A stretch of DNA of 64,000 nucleotides from Peptoniphilus gorbachii (GTDB taxonomy: Bacteria > Bacillota > Clostridia > Tissierellales > Peptoniphilaceae), in the NCBI RefSeq assembly GCF_016908115.1, contig NZ_JAFBDH010000002.1:124001-188000 (forward strand), read 5' to 3'. The position numbers and the translations under genes were made by a program. Under the pieces are notes generated by a model, which was not told where the DNA came from, did not search any database, and was given only the letters and a program-made list of their open reading frames with translations. Positions 49,969 through 59,901 of the stretch are shown piece by piece. Each line of letters begins with the position of its first letter. Position 1 is the stretch's first letter.

Positions 49969-52392
49969 ATGAAGGATTCCAAAAATAATAAAGCTCGTGG
50001 AATGATAAAACTTTCAAGCCTAATAAAAATACTAATACTTATAGTTCTTGCAGCAATAATTATTTTAGGTTCAATGGTTACTGCTATTGTGCTTGGTATT
50101 TTTAAAAAAGCTCCTGTAATTGATCCATCGGAATACAGAACACAACTTTCTGAAACTTCTAGGATCTATACAGATGATGGAAAGCTTATAGAGACTTTAG
50201 TTTCTGATCAGTTTAGTGAATTTGTTCCCTACGAGGATATACCAAAAGATTTAAAAAATGCCATTGTGGCAATAGAAGATGAAAGATTTTTCGAACACAG
50301 CGGTGTTGACTATAGAAGAGTTGCAGGTGCTCTAGTCCATGACATAAAGACAAAATCTTTTGATCAAGGTGCATCGACTATTACTATGCAGCTTGCAAAA
50401 AACTTATACACATCTTTTTCCAAGAGTGTAGTTAGAAAAATTACAGACATCTACTATTCCTACCAAATAGAAGAAAAACTTACAAAAGAGCAGATACTTG
50501 AAGCTTACTTAAACTCTGCAGGATTTTCTAAGGGTACAGTTGGTGTTCAAGCTGCTGCAAAAACTTTTTTCAATAAAAATGTATCTGAACTTGACCTTGC
50601 TGAATGTGCACTATTAGCTGGTGTAACAAACTTGCCAGAAAAGTACACTCCTTATAATACACAAGAGATAAGTGAAGATGATGACCTTGGAAACATTGAA
50701 ATAGTTTTACTTCCAAAAAGTGAAGGTTCAGAAGAAAATTCTGATAAAATTATTGAAATTGCAGAAAATTTAAATGAACTTGGACAAATTGATAACTTTG
50801 AACTTATTCAAATAAAAAATAATTTAGTGGTTCCTGTAAAGGCTGTCTTTAATGAAACTTCACAAGTTAGACAAAAATTAGTCCTAAAGAGAATGCTTGA
50901 TCAAAATCTCATTACTAAAGAAGATTATGAAAATGCATTAAATGAAAAAATCGACATAAACATAGGATCTCGTAAAGAAAGTGGAATTTCATCTTTCTAC
51001 ACAGATGTTGTGCAAAAAAATACAATTAAAATTTTGATGAACTCTGGCTATTCAGAGGAAGAAGCTACAAATAAATTATTTAATGGCGGACTAAAAATTT
51101 ATACTCCAATGGATATTGATATGCAAAGGACGCTAGAACAAGTTGTATCAAATCCAAAATATTATTATGGAGGCTTCACTGATAAAAATGGAATAATTCA
51201 ACCACAAGTTGCATCAGTTATTATTGATCAAAAAACTCACCAAGTTAAGGCCCTTGTTGGCGGTAGAAATGTAAGTGGTGGTAGACTTTTAAATAGGGCT
51301 TTAGTTCCAAGACAACCTGGATCTTCCATTAAACCAATTTCTGTTTATTTAACTGCCTTTAATAATGGTGCAACTGCAGGAGATGTATATCTCGATACAA
51401 AGATGCCAGAAAAATTATTTGGTCACTCACCTAAAAATGCAGGCAACTATTACCAAGGTTGGACTACAATAAGAAATCTTCTTCGCCAATCTTCAAATGT
51501 TGGTGCCTATCAAGTTGCAAGAGATATTTCTGCAGATAAAGATGCAAAGGCAAATAAAAATTCAACTTATTCAAAGGCTTATAATGACGAAGAGTCAATT
51601 AATAAAATGATTGAAACTTTAAAATCAATTGGCGTAAGCACAATTGTAGATAAAAAGGATAATCCTACTTGGAATGATATGGATTATGCACCTCTTACTC
51701 TTGGCGGTATGAGTTATGGAATTAGTCCCTTTGAAATGGCTGGAGCTTTTACAAGTATTGCTAATGAAGGAAGATATGCTAACCCTTATGTAATTTCAAA
51801 AATTGAATCTAACACTGGCGAAATTATTTATCAAGTTGATCCTAAAGAAGAAGAGATTACAACTCCTCAAAATGCTTACATTTTAACAGATATGTTAAGA
51901 GATGTTGTAAGACGAGGAACTGGTCGAAATGCTTCCTTCCCAGGTCAAGATGTTGCTGGTAAAACTGGTACAACAACTGATAAGAAAGATGTTTGGTTTG
52001 TTGGTTACACTCCATATTACACTTGCTCAGTTTGGATTGGAAATGACAAACATCAAAAGCTAGCTTTTGGTTCAACTCAATCTGCTTATCTTTGGAAACA
52101 AATAATGAAAGCAGTTCACGAAGATTTAGATAAAAAAGAATTTGAAGAACCTGATGGCATTTACACAAAATATGTAAATGGAAGAAGGGAACTTTTCGTT
52201 GACGGTACTAAGCCACATTATTTAAATAAACTTGGCTGGTATAGAGCTTATGAAAAAAAGAAAAAAGAAAGTAAAAATGATAAGAATAATAATAACAACA
52301 ATAACAATGACAACAAGAAAAAATCATCTGATAATAACGGAAGAAAAAAATCTCATTCAAAATCAATTTTAAATAATGAAAATGAAGAATAA
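49969..52392 (+). CDS. Class A penicillin-binding protein
   Basis: An 807-residue cell-wall synthase with both glycosyltransferase and transpeptidase activity. One membrane segment (18-43) anchors it. The GT51 domain (about 75-235) has the catalytic Glu in 'AIEDERFFEHSGVD' (Glu103 region) and 'GASTITMQLAKNLY' (134-147). The transpeptidase domain has SSIK (Ser452/Lys455), SSN (508-510) and KTG (665-667). The C-terminal tail is a low-complexity Asn/Lys/Ser run. About 60 residues between the GT and TP domains (230-290) are an acidic insert. RBS AGGAGG 6 nt before ATG; it has its own terminator. Confidence 0.95.
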   Translation: MKDSKNNKARGMIKLSSLIKILILIVLAAIIILGSMVTAIVLGIFKKAPVIDPSEYRTQLSETSRIYTDDGKLIETLVSDQFSEFVPYEDIPKDLKNAIVAIEDERFFEHSGVDYRRVAGALVHDIKTKSFDQGASTITMQLAKNLYTSFSKSVVRKITDIYYSYQIEEKLTKEQILEAYLNSAGFSKGTVGVQAAAKTFFNKNVSELDLAECALLAGVTNLPEKYTPYNTQEISEDDDLGNIEIVLLPKSEGSEENSDKIIEIAENLNELGQIDNFELIQIKNNLVVPVKAVFNETSQVRQKLVLKRMLDQNLITKEDYENALNEKIDINIGSRKESGISSFYTDVVQKNTIKILMNSGYSEEEATNKLFNGGLKIYTPMDIDMQRTLEQVVSNPKYYYGGFTDKNGIIQPQVASVIIDQKTHQVKALVGGRNVSGGRLLNRALVPRQPGSSIKPISVYLTAFNNGATAGDVYLDTKMPEKLFGHSPKNAGNYYQGWTTIRNLLRQSSNVGAYQVARDISADKDAKANKNSTYSKAYNDEESINKMIETLKSIGVSTIVDKKDNPTWNDMDYAPLTLGGMSYGISPFEMAGAFTSIANEGRYANPYVISKIESNTGEIIYQVDPKEEEITTPQNAYILTDMLRDVVRRGTGRNASFPGQDVAGKTGTTTDKKDVWFVGYTPYYTCSVWIGNDKHQKLAFGSTQSAYLWKQIMKAVHEDLDKKEFEEPDGIYTKYVNGRRELFVDGTKPHYLNKLGWYRAYEKKKKESKNDKNNNNNNNNDNKKKSSDNNGRKKSHSKSILNNENEE

Positions 52393-52422
52393 AAAAACTG
52401 GACTAAGATCCAGTTTTTTTTT
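52392..52422. terminator. Bidirectional terminator between the PBP gene and the AEC gene
   Basis: AAAAAACTGGA / TCCAGTTTTTT with a 6-nt loop and T-runs on both strands; it can serve the convergent genes on either side. Confidence 0.8.
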
Positions 52423-52453
52423 ATGTTTTTATGGTTTTTGAAATTTTTAAAAT

Positions 52454-53389
52454 TTACAAAAAATTATATAAATATAATATCAAAGGCAATGTCAAAATAC
52501 ATAAAATTGTAGACTGCATTACGATTTTTGTTGCAAAAGCTGGATCAACATCGTACTTAGCAGAAAATATTCCAGTAATTGCTGCCACTGGCATGGCAAA
52601 TAAAATTACAATTATTTTTTCAACAAGAGAATCAATGTTAAAAGGCATTATATAAAAAATGGCAATTAAAATTATAGGAAATATTATAAGTCTATAAAAA
52701 CTCATTAGATAAGTTATTTTTTCTAAGAAAATATCCTTTAAATCCATTTCTCCAAGCATTAAGCCTATTATAATCATGGAAAATAAGCCTGTGGCACCAC
52801 CAACAATTTCTAACACTCTATAAATAAAATCTGGTATTTTTATTCCTGTAAATAAAATAATAAGTCCAATCAAAGTAGCAATATTGGCATTGTTAAAGAA
52901 GTCTCTGACATTAAGTTTTCCCTCTCTTGTAGAATTTTTCTTTATTAAACCTATTCCCATTGTGTAAGTAAAATAATTTGAAACCATATTAACTATGGAT
53001 GCAATATATAAACCCTCTTTGCCAAACATTGCAAATATCAAGGGAAAGCCTAAAAATCCCAAGTTAGTAAAAATCCCTCCAACCATAATTTGTGATCTAT
53101 TTGGTTCTTGGACTTTATAGAATTTTAAAAGAAAATAAATTAAAAAATAAGAAAAAACAAAAAGTGCATTTGTAATTATAAAGGCATCTCTTGCTTGAAT
53201 TAATTTTTCCTCAGTAAATTCCACAGCCATTGATGTAATTATAAGGCAGGGTGTTGTTACATCTGTAAGCAAATAGGACATATCCTTTTGCAACTTGTGA
53301 CTAACTTTATTATTTTTTCTCACAAAAAAAGCCATCATTATTATGATTAAAAAAATTAACAGATTTTTAAATAATATTAATGTTTCCAT
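52454..53389 (-). CDS. AEC-family (auxin efflux carrier-like) transporter 1
   Basis: A 311-residue protein with about ten membrane segments in two halves and the AEC pattern 'LLTDVTTPCLIITSMAVEFT', 'GGIFTNLGFLGFPLIFAMFG', 'MPVAAITGIFSAKYDVDPAF'. Bacterial members carry organic acids such as malate or other small anions; the substrate here is open. It is a single gene ending at the shared terminator. Confidence 0.9.
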   Translation of the reverse strand: METLILFKNLLIFLIIIMMAFFVRKNNKVSHKLQKDMSYLLTDVTTPCLIITSMAVEFTEEKLIQARDAFIITNALFVFSYFLIYFLLKFYKVQEPNRSQIMVGGIFTNLGFLGFPLIFAMFGKEGLYIASIVNMVSNYFTYTMGIGLIKKNSTREGKLNVRDFFNNANIATLIGLIILFTGIKIPDFIYRVLEIVGGATGLFSMIIIGLMLGEMDLKDIFLEKITYLMSFYRLIIFPIILIAIFYIMPFNIDSLVEKIIVILFAMPVAAITGIFSAKYDVDPAFATKIVMQSTILCILTLPLILYLYNFL

Positions 53390-53407
53390 ATTCCTCCTAA
53401 TATAAGT

Positions 53408-53443
53408 TAAAAAAAAATTAAGCCTCTTTTTGCAGAGGCTTAA
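53408..53443 (-). terminator. ftsH terminator
   Basis: AAGCCTCT / AGAGGCTT with loop GCAAAA and a following run of nine T on the minus strand. Confidence 0.8.
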
Positions 53444-53459
53444 ACTCTTAGCTTAAATT

Positions 53460-55424
53460 TTAAATTTCATCATCACTTGATTTTTTTTCATCTAAATCCT
53501 TTGATTTTTCACTTTCTTTTTTATTTATAATCTCACGAGCTTCTTCAGAAAGATCAGTAACTTTTATTGAATCTTCAATGTCTAAGGATTCTTCTTCCAA
53601 TTTTTCTCCCTTAAAAATTCTTTCGAAATCTTGGGCATAAATTGTTTCTTTTTCTAAAAGTGCATCGGAAAGTGCTAAAAGTTTATCTAAGTTGTCGCTT
53701 AAAAGTTCTTTACACTTTGAGTAACCTTCATTTATTATTCTTGAAACTTCTTCGTCTATTTCTGCAGCAGTTCTTTCAGAATAATCCTTTGATCTGCCAA
53801 GATCACGACCAATAAAGACTTCATTTTCAGATGAATCATAATTTATTGTGCCAAGTCTGTCGCTCATTCCATATTGAGTAACCATGGCACGAGCAATTTT
53901 TGTAGCTCTTTCTATGTCATTAGATGCTCCAGTTGAAATATCATCAAGAACTAGGGACTCTGCAACTCTACCTCCAAGAAGAGATACTATTGATGCTTCC
54001 ATTTTTTTCTTTGTCATAAAGGATACATCATCTTCAGGAAGATAAGCTGTAAAACCGCCAGCCATTCCCCTTGGAATAATTGTTATCATGTGCACTGGAT
54101 CTTCTTCTGGAAGAAGTCTTGACACTATGGCATGACCAGATTCATGAACTGCAGTTAACTTTCTTTCTTTTTCTGAAACTACACGAGATTTTTTTGCTGG
54201 ACCTGCTTGCACTTTAATTGATGCTTCATCAACATCCTCCATAGAAATTTCATCGTCATTTCTTCTTGCAGCAAGTAGTGCAGATTCATTCATTAAATTT
54301 TCAAGATCTGCTGGAGTAAAGCCAGGAGTTCTCTTGGCAATTACTTCTAAATCAACATCGCTGGCAAGTTTTTTGCCTCTTGCGTGAATTTCAAGTATTG
54401 CCTTTCTAGCACGAACATCAGGTTTTCCAACATAAACAGTTCTGTCAAATCTTCCTGGTCTTAATATTGCAGGATCAAGTATGTCTGCTCTATTTGTTGC
54501 AGCCATAACTATTACACCTTCGTTAGTGCCAAAGCCATCCATTTCAACTAAAAGTTGGTTAAGAGTTTGTTCTCTTTCGTCATGACCGCCACCAAGGCCT
54601 GCCCCTCTTCTTCTACCAACAGCGTCAATTTCGTCAATAAAAATTATACATGGTGCATTTTTCTTTGCAGTTTCAAATAAATCTCTTACTCTTGAAGCAC
54701 CAACACCGACAAACATTTCTACAAAGTCAGATCCACTCATGATAAAGAAGGGAACACCTGCTTCTCCTGCAACGGCTTTAGATAAATAGGTTTTACCAGT
54801 TCCTGGAGGACCTACTAAGAGAACTCCCTTAGGTATTCTTGCTCCCATATTAATAAATTTCTTAGGATTTTTTAAGAAATCAACAATTTCTCCAAGCTCT
54901 TCTTTTTCTTCTTCAAGACCAGCAACATCTTTAAACTTAACTAAATTTTTTGAATCTTCTTTATTTATAAGTTTTGCCTTGCTCTTGCCAAAGGAATTCA
55001 TTTTTCCTCCGCCACCACCGGCTTGTTGCATCATTTTATACCAGAAGAAAATTAATACTCCCAACATCAATAGAGTTGGAATCCATTCAACAAGAAAAGA
55101 AGATTGCTTAGTAGGTGTTGATAGGACATTTATCTCACCAGAATCAGATTTTTCTTTTAAATAATCATTATAAAAAGTATCAGAAGCTTCCTTAGGAATT
55201 ATAGTTCTAAAACTATCATCGTTTTTTAATTTAACGCTGGCAATTGAATCAACGCCATTTTGTAAAGTTATACTTTTAACATTGCCCTTATCAAGTTCTG
55301 TAACAAATTCAGTAAAACTTTTTTCATCCACTGTACTTGCAGGTGGGCTGAAAAATTTTATTGTAAGCACTAATACAACAATTAGTACAATATAAAATCC
55401 GACTCCTCCATATTTTTTATTCAA
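53460..55424 (-). CDS. ftsH: ATP-dependent zinc metalloprotease FtsH
   Basis: A 654-residue membrane AAA+ protease for quality control of membrane and regulatory proteins. Two membrane segments frame an external domain (about 10-115). The AAA domain has Walker A GPPGTGKT, Walker B '[12 protein letters not shown]' and second-region Arg fingers ('[15 protein letters not shown]'). The protease site is HESGH with the third ligand in '[17 protein letters not shown]'. A TTG at 55424 is preferred because AGGGG lies 8 nt before it; the GTG at 55433 overlaps that RBS. It ends the tilS-hpt-ftsH series. Confidence 0.96.
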   Translation of the reverse strand: MNKKYGGVGFYIVLIVVLVLTIKFFSPPASTVDEKSFTEFVTELDKGNVKSITLQNGVDSIASVKLKNDDSFRTIIPKEASDTFYNDYLKEKSDSGEINVLSTPTKQSSFLVEWIPTLLMLGVLIFFWYKMMQQAGGGGGKMNSFGKSKAKLINKEDSKNLVKFKDVAGLEEEKEELGEIVDFLKNPKKFINMGARIPKGVLLVGPPGTGKTYLSKAVAGEAGVPFFIMSGSDFVEMFVGVGASRVRDLFETAKKNAPCIIFIDEIDAVGRRRGAGLGGGHDEREQTLNQLLVEMDGFGTNEGVIVMAATNRADILDPAILRPGRFDRTVYVGKPDVRARKAILEIHARGKKLASDVDLEVIAKRTPGFTPADLENLMNESALLAARRNDDEISMEDVDEASIKVQAGPAKKSRVVSEKERKLTAVHESGHAIVSRLLPEEDPVHMITIIPRGMAGGFTAYLPEDDVSFMTKKKMEASIVSLLGGRVAESLVLDDISTGASNDIERATKIARAMVTQYGMSDRLGTINYDSSENEVFIGRDLGRSKDYSERTAAEIDEEVSRIINEGYSKCKELLSDNLDKLLALSDALLEKETIYAQDFERIFKGEKLEEESLDIEDSIKVTDLSEEAREIINKKESEKSKDLDEKKSSDDEI

Positions 55425-55439
55425 TAATATCACCCCTCA

Positions 55440-55973
55440 TTATTTTGTATATACAGACTCGTCTAATATTCCAATATAAGGAAGAGCTCTGTATTTTTCG
55501 TCATAATCCATGCCATAACCAATTACAAAATTATCTTCAATTTCAAATCCATTATATTTTACTGGCAAGTCAACTTTTCTTCTACTTGGTTTAGAAAGCA
55601 TTGTTACAATTTCAATAGAATTTGCACCTCTAGACTTCAAAACTTTTGTAAGATAGTTTAGGGTAATGCCAGTGTCAATGATATCTTCTACAATTAAAAT
55701 ATCTTTGCCAACAATTGAAGTAGAAATGTCTTTTAAAATTCTAACTTCTCCTAAGGATCTAGTTCCTTGATAGCTAGACACATCCATAAAATCATATTCA
55801 AGATCTAAATCTATTTTTCTCATAATATCTGCCATAAAAGGAACTGCTCCCTTTAATATGCCAAGCAAAAATAAATTTTTATCCCTATAATCTTCAGTAA
55901 TTTTTTTGCCAAGTTCTTTTACTTTATTTTGAATTTCTTCTTCACTTATAAGAACTTCTTTAATATCTGACAT
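55440..55973 (-). CDS. hpt: Hypoxanthine phosphoribosyltransferase
   Basis: A 177-residue purine salvage enzyme. The PRPP-binding motif is 'DILIVEDIIDTGITLNYL'; 'FLLGILKGAVPFMADIMRKI' and 'YDFMDVSSYQGTRSLGEV' are typical of the family. It overlaps the end of tilS by 14 nt and precedes ftsH by 15 nt, the classical tilS-hpt-ftsH order of Firmicutes. Confidence 0.96.
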   Translation of the reverse strand: MSDIKEVLISEEEIQNKVKELGKKITEDYRDKNLFLLGILKGAVPFMADIMRKIDLDLEYDFMDVSSYQGTRSLGEVRILKDISTSIVGKDILIVEDIIDTGITLNYLTKVLKSRGANSIEIVTMLSKPSRRKVDLPVKYNGFEIEDNFVIGYGMDYDEKYRALPYIGILDESVYTK

Positions 55974-57294
55974 TTTTAACCTCCAAAATGAGTTTATTTA
56001 AAGTACTCTCATCTATTTTGACATCTTCAGAAATATCCATGCCAATAATATAAATGATTTTCTCATCATCACATATAAGACCTATTTCATCCCTTTTTAT
56101 TCTGTCAACTTTTCTGTCGATAAAATAGTCCTTTAGCTTCTTATTATTTTTCATGCCAAGAGGCTTAAATCTGTCGCCTCTTTTTCTTGACCTAATATAA
56201 AGTCTTCCCTTAATTTTATCACAGTCTATAGTTTTTATAAAGAAATCTCCCTTAGAAATTACACCATCTTTAGAAATATTTATTTCTCCAAAGTCTGTGT
56301 AATTAATACCTAAATTTAATTCTACTTCCCTTTTGGGTATTTTTGTCTTTTCCTCTTCCACAAAAACTTTATCATAGGACTTTCTTGCAGAAAGCTTGCT
56401 GCCAAGATGAATAGTTCTTCCACTTTCTCCCAATATTAAATCGTAAATATTTAAAATATTATCTCTATTTAAAATATTTTCACTGTAGAAGTTTTCTTCC
56501 AAATAAGTTTTTATAATTTCGCAAGCAATAAATTTATGAAGCTTTGTCATTTCATCTACGAGAAAATAATTATCTCTTACGCATTTCTTATAATTTTCGC
56601 GAAGAATTTCCTCTATAAAATTATTGGCATCAGTTGCATTTTCTGAAAGTCTAAGAAGAGCATCTATAATATTTGGATTAAGTTCTCTAAGTTTTGGTAT
56701 TAAACTTAACCTAATTTTATTTCTAGTGTAAATTTCTTTAAAGTTCGTCTCATCATCTACATACTTTAAATTATTTTTATGTAAATAATCCTCAATGTCA
56801 CTTCTTTTTATGTCAATTAGAGGTCTGTAAATGTCCTCATTTACTTCATTTATACCAATTAAACCCCTAAGACCTGTCCCCCTAATAATATTAAATAAAA
56901 TGGTTTCAGCACGGTCATTGGCATTGTGGGCAGTTAAAATTTTTCTTTCCTTAGAATTTTCTCTAAAAAATTCATACCTTAAAATTCTTCCAGCTTCTTC
57001 AGATGAAAGTTTATTAAGCCTTGCAAATTCATCCATGTTTACAGTTTTTGTTAGGCATTTTACCTTATATTTTTCGCAGGCTTTTTTTACAAAGTCCTCA
57101 TCTCTTTTTGCAGTCTCACGAATGCCATGGTTTAAATGACAGACTATTATATCTAAATCAAAATCATCTTTTAAATCCATAAAGTTGTAAAAAAGATACA
57201 TGGAATCAGCTCCACCAGAAACTGCAAGAGTTAATTTGTCGCCTTTTTTTATAATATTTAATTTTTTTAAATTTTCAAAAAATAATCTATCCAT
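55960..57294 (-). CDS. tilS: tRNA(Ile)-lysidine synthetase
   Basis: A 444-residue enzyme that makes lysidine at the wobble base of the AUA-reading tRNA-Ile. The N-type ATP pyrophosphatase motif is 'LAVSGGADSMYLFYNF'; 'VCHLNHGIRETAKRDEDFVK' and 'LTAHNANDRAETILFNIIRG' complete the active site, and a C-terminal domain follows ('SRKRGDRFKPLGMKNNKKLK'). The ATG stands directly after the U-run of a strong terminator-like stem and has no visible ribosome binding site, which is unusual. Confidence 0.95.
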   Translation of the reverse strand: MDRLFFENLKKLNIIKKGDKLTLAVSGGADSMYLFYNFMDLKDDFDLDIIVCHLNHGIRETAKRDEDFVKKACEKYKVKCLTKTVNMDEFARLNKLSSEEAGRILRYEFFRENSKERKILTAHNANDRAETILFNIIRGTGLRGLIGINEVNEDIYRPLIDIKRSDIEDYLHKNNLKYVDDETNFKEIYTRNKIRLSLIPKLRELNPNIIDALLRLSENATDANNFIEEILRENYKKCVRDNYFLVDEMTKLHKFIACEIIKTYLEENFYSENILNRDNILNIYDLILGESGRTIHLGSKLSARKSYDKVFVEEEKTKIPKREVELNLGINYTDFGEINISKDGVISKGDFFIKTIDCDKIKGRLYIRSRKRGDRFKPLGMKNNKKLKDYFIDRKVDRIKRDEIGLICDDEKIIYIIGMDISEDVKIDESTLNKLILEVKNVRY

Positions 57295-57298
57295 AATA

Positions 57299-57337
57299 AA
57301 AAAGTGGTAGAACTATCAAAAGATAGTCAACCACTTG
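57299..57337 (-). terminator. Terminator-like stem between the S1 gene and tilS
   Basis: AAGTGGTTGACTATC / GATAGTTCTACCACTT followed by TTTTTT on the minus strand. The T-run ends 3 nt before the tilS ATG. Confidence 0.8.
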
Positions 57338-57715
57338 CTAATTTCTAGAATTCCTCTTCTTAGTCTTTTGATTATATCTAGCTCTTGCTTCATCAAGTTT
57401 AGTATTGCTTTCCTTTAAAAATTTGCTTAAAATATCTTCAAATCTTGAATCCACTTTTTCTTCTTTAGGCTCTTCTTTTTTTTCAATTGCATCCTTAATT
57501 GATAGAGCAATTTTTCCCTTTTCGTCAATGCTAAGAACCTTAACCTTAACTTCGTCGCCTTCCTTAACGTGATCATCAATATTTTTAACAAAAGTATCTG
57601 CAATCTCTGAAATATGTACTAAACCACTTTTGCCTTCTTTTAAATCAACAAAGGCTCCAAACTTAGTTACCTTACTAACTACACCTTCAACAATATCGCC
57701 TGGCGATAAATCCAT
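57338..57715 (-). CDS. S1-domain RNA-binding protein (YabR-like)
   Basis: A 125-residue protein with one S1 domain at residues about 4-75 ('GDIVEGVVSKVTKFGAFVDL', 'GLVHISEIADTFVKNIDDHV') and a charged tail. Its place between divIC and tilS corresponds to Bacillus yabR. Likely binds RNA or ribosomes; the exact role is not known. Confidence 0.9.
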   Translation of the reverse strand: MDLSPGDIVEGVVSKVTKFGAFVDLKEGKSGLVHISEIADTFVKNIDDHVKEGDEVKVKVLSIDEKGKIALSIKDAIEKKEEPKEEKVDSRFEDILSKFLKESNTKLDEARARYNQKTKKRNSRN

Positions 57716-57731
57716 AATTTCCTCCTAAATT

Positions 57732-58070
57732 TTATTTTAAATCTTCCGATTTATTATTATCATACTTATTTATTTTTGAATCTTTTTCCTTGTTTTTGTC
57801 AACATAGATTACCTCTCTAGGTTTAACCATGCCTAAATCTTCTCTTGCGACTTTTTCCACAAAATCTGTAGAAGAAGAATTTTCAAGTTCTGAATTTAAA
57901 TTATCTATTTCAAGTTTTAAATTAGAAATTTCTTTTTTATTCCCAGAAATAATTTCAAGCTTTTGATTTCTTATAGAAATTGATTTGCCAATTTTCACAG
58001 AACCATAAACCACTGAAAATAAAATAATAATAGCAAGAGCCACAGGGAATTTTTTTCTTTTAATATTCAT
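57732..58070 (-). CDS. divIC: DivIC/FtsB-like septum formation protein
   Basis: A 112-residue bitopic protein: a membrane segment (about 10-25), then a coiled coil ('KKEISNLKLEIDNLNSELEN') and the FtsB/DivIC-type motif 'VEKVAREDLGMVKPREVIYV'. It would act in the division complex with FtsL and DivIB. It lies between the S4 gene and the S1 gene, as divIC does in Bacillus. Confidence 0.88.
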   Translation of the reverse strand: MNIKRKKFPVALAIIILFSVVYGSVKIGKSISIRNQKLEIISGNKKEISNLKLEIDNLNSELENSSSTDFVEKVAREDLGMVKPREVIYVDKNKEKDSKINKYDNNKSEDLK

Positions 58071-58100
58071 AAAATCTCTCCCAATTTAAATTCAAAAACT

Positions 58101-58343
58101 TTAGTCGATTCTATCGTAAAGAGTTTCTGCATCCTTCTTGCTATTAACATCAGAAATATCCTTAACCTTAACTTTTATTTCTCTTTCACCAAGCTTTAAA
58201 GTTAATATATCATCAATATTTACATCATCTGAAGGTTTTGAAACTTTGTCATTAATTTTAACAAGTCCCTTTTCACAAGCTTCCTTTGCAATAGTTCTTC
58301 TTTTAATAAGTCTTGAGTTTTTTAAAAATTTATCTAATCTCAT
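58101..58343 (-). CDS. rqcP: S4-domain RNA-binding protein (YabO/RqcP)
   Basis: An 80-residue protein made of one S4 domain ('MRLDKFLKNSRLIKRRTIAK', 'GLVKINDKVSKPSDDVNIDD'). The Bacillus homologue RqcP works with RqcH in adding alanine tails to stalled nascent chains. The ATG at 58343 has GGAGA 7 nt upstream; the longer frame to 58370 has none. yabP and yabQ, which follow in spore formers, are absent. Confidence 0.88.
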   Translation of the reverse strand: MRLDKFLKNSRLIKRRTIAKEACEKGLVKINDKVSKPSDDVNIDDILTLKLGEREIKVKVKDISDVNSKKDAETLYDRID

Positions 58344-58411
58344 AATCTTCTCCAAATAAAAATATATCAAAAAAACCAGAAAATTTCAATACTAAGAAGA
58401 AATTTGAGCAT

Positions 58412-58438
58412 AAAAAAAGAAGGCCCTGCCTTCTCTTT
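58412..58438 (-). terminator. HU terminator
   Basis: AGAAGGC-AGG-GCCTTCT followed by TTTTTTT on the minus strand, directly after the hup stop. Confidence 0.8.
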
Positions 58439-58440
58439 TA

Positions 58441-58719
58441 TTACTTATTAACAGCTTCTTTAAGAGCTTTACCTGATCTGAAAACTGGTGCTTTAGATGC
58501 AGGAATCTTAATAACTTCTTCTGGATTTCTAGGGTTTCTTCCTTCTCTAGCTTTTCTTTGTCTAACTTCGAAAGTTCCAAATCCAACTAATTGAACTTTT
58601 TCTCCCTTAGCAAGAGCTTCTTGAACTGAAGAAATGAATCCGTTTAAAGCTTGTTCAGCGTCTTTTTTAGTAAGACCTGATTTTTCAGCAATATTTGCTA
58701 CTAATTCTGATTTGTTCAT
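58441..58719 (-). CDS. hup: HU-family DNA-binding protein
   Basis: A 92-residue histone-like protein with the family pattern 'MNKSELVANIAEKSGLTKKD', 'VQLVGFGTFEVRQRKAREGR' and 'NPRNPEEVIKIPASKAPVFR'. It bends and compacts DNA. RBS AAGGAGG 7 nt before ATG; -10-like TATAAT at about 58820. It has its own terminator, so it is likely expressed strongly and alone. Another overlapping frame on the same strand is a shadow. Confidence 0.96.
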   Translation of the reverse strand: MNKSELVANIAEKSGLTKKDAEQALNGFISSVQEALAKGEKVQLVGFGTFEVRQRKAREGRNPRNPEEVIKIPASKAPVFRSGKALKEAVNK

Positions 58720-58848
58720 TTTATATCCTCCTTGAAGAATTTTTATCTTTTCTTAGAATTGAAATGTTTTAGAAAACATCACGCACACATAGGCACGCAA
58801 ACCTAAGACTGTTACAATTATAACTCATGTTAGATTTATTTTCTACAA

Positions 58849-59766
58849 TTATTTTAAAAAAATCGCTATTTTATCCAATTTTTTATAGATTTCTTCAAAA
58901 ATTTGACGCAAATCAATTAAACCATCATTGTCCTTTAATAAAAGTAAGAAAAGTGACAAGGCTAAAAGATCTTTTTCATCTTCATCATCTATGGAAAGTG
59001 ACTTTGCCTTTTCTAAAATTTCCTCTTTTATCTCTTCAAAATTTTCCTCATCTAAATAAAGATCTTTTTCTTTAATAATAGATGAAATTTCATTTAAAAT
59101 AATGTTTAAATTTTTGCCCTTTGCCCTTGGAATATATATACATGACTGATGATTGTAATCGTCAAGTCTTGGAAGTTCATAAATTTTAACTTTTCTAAGA
59201 ATTTCATCATCTAATCCAGCATTGGTAATTACAAAGGCTAAATCTTCTTCATCATAAATTTCTTGGAGACTAAGAGATAAGTCTGATGCAATTCTCTTGT
59301 TGTAAACCTGTGTAATTAGTGTATCACGTCTTGTGTCAAAGTCAAATTTATTAGCATCAGAATCTAAAAATAATAGTCCGTCAACGGCATCTCTTCCAAC
59401 TGAGGCAAGAACTGGCTCAATAAAAGAAATCCCATTTATAATTCTTATGTCAATATTTTTTTCTATTAACATCTTTACAGTTTTTTCTGCAACAAGAGGT
59501 GTCCCTGGGACAAAATAATTTATATCTTCATTTTTTGATTTTTCTATTAAAATTTCTACTATTTTAGAGTAAACTTCCTCAAAGCTTTTCATTTCATCAT
59601 AGAGATAGTCAAAGGACTGGTAATTAATATTGTTTTCTTTAAAAAAAGAAAGAGAATCATGTCTTTCTGTCCTGAGAAAATTTTTATTTCCATTTTTCAT
59701 AATTTTTACTGCTTCAAGAGTAAGATCTTTAAAAGATGTGGAACCAAGTCCAACTACATTTATCAT
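58849..59766 (-). CDS. YabN-like tetrapyrrole methylase/MazG-type protein
   Basis: A 305-residue protein. The N-terminal part ('MINVVGLGSTSFKDLTLEAV', 'INYFVPGTPLVAEKTVKML', 'GISFIEPVLASVGRD') is the tetrapyrrole-methylase fold of YabN. The C-terminal ~80 residues, where MazG pyrophosphatase domains with EExxE motifs are expected, are acidic and shortened ('LSIDDEDEKDLLALSLFLLL') and end early, so the hydrolase function may be lost or altered. Its position before hup and the S4 gene is the yabN place of Bacillus. Confidence 0.75.
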   Translation of the reverse strand: MINVVGLGSTSFKDLTLEAVKIMKNGNKNFLRTERHDSLSFFKENNINYQSFDYLYDEMKSFEEVYSKIVEILIEKSKNEDINYFVPGTPLVAEKTVKMLIEKNIDIRIINGISFIEPVLASVGRDAVDGLLFLDSDANKFDFDTRRDTLITQVYNKRIASDLSLSLQEIYDEEDLAFVITNAGLDDEILRKVKIYELPRLDDYNHQSCIYIPRAKGKNLNIILNEISSIIKEKDLYLDEENFEEIKEEILEKAKSLSIDDEDEKDLLALSLFLLLLKDNDGLIDLRQIFEEIYKKLDKIAIFLK

Positions 59767-59837
59767 TTTTATCACCAAATACATTATATCAGCTAGTCCT
59801 TAAAAAATCTTTTATTTATCTAGTTACTTTTAAGCAT

Positions 59838-59863
59838 AAAAAAGAGAGGTTTCCCTCTCTTTA
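59838..59863 (-). terminator. Terminator after the racemase-fold gene
   Basis: AAAGAGAGG / CCTCTCTTT with a short loop and T-run on the minus strand. Confidence 0.8.
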
Positions 59864-59901
59864 AATCTTTTTATAAATTTTTATTGAATAAATCTCAAAA
59901 A

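Noticed and set aside
58392-58586. Second minus-strand frame overlapping hup
   Set aside because: It is a shadow in another frame of the conserved HU gene and has no RBS.
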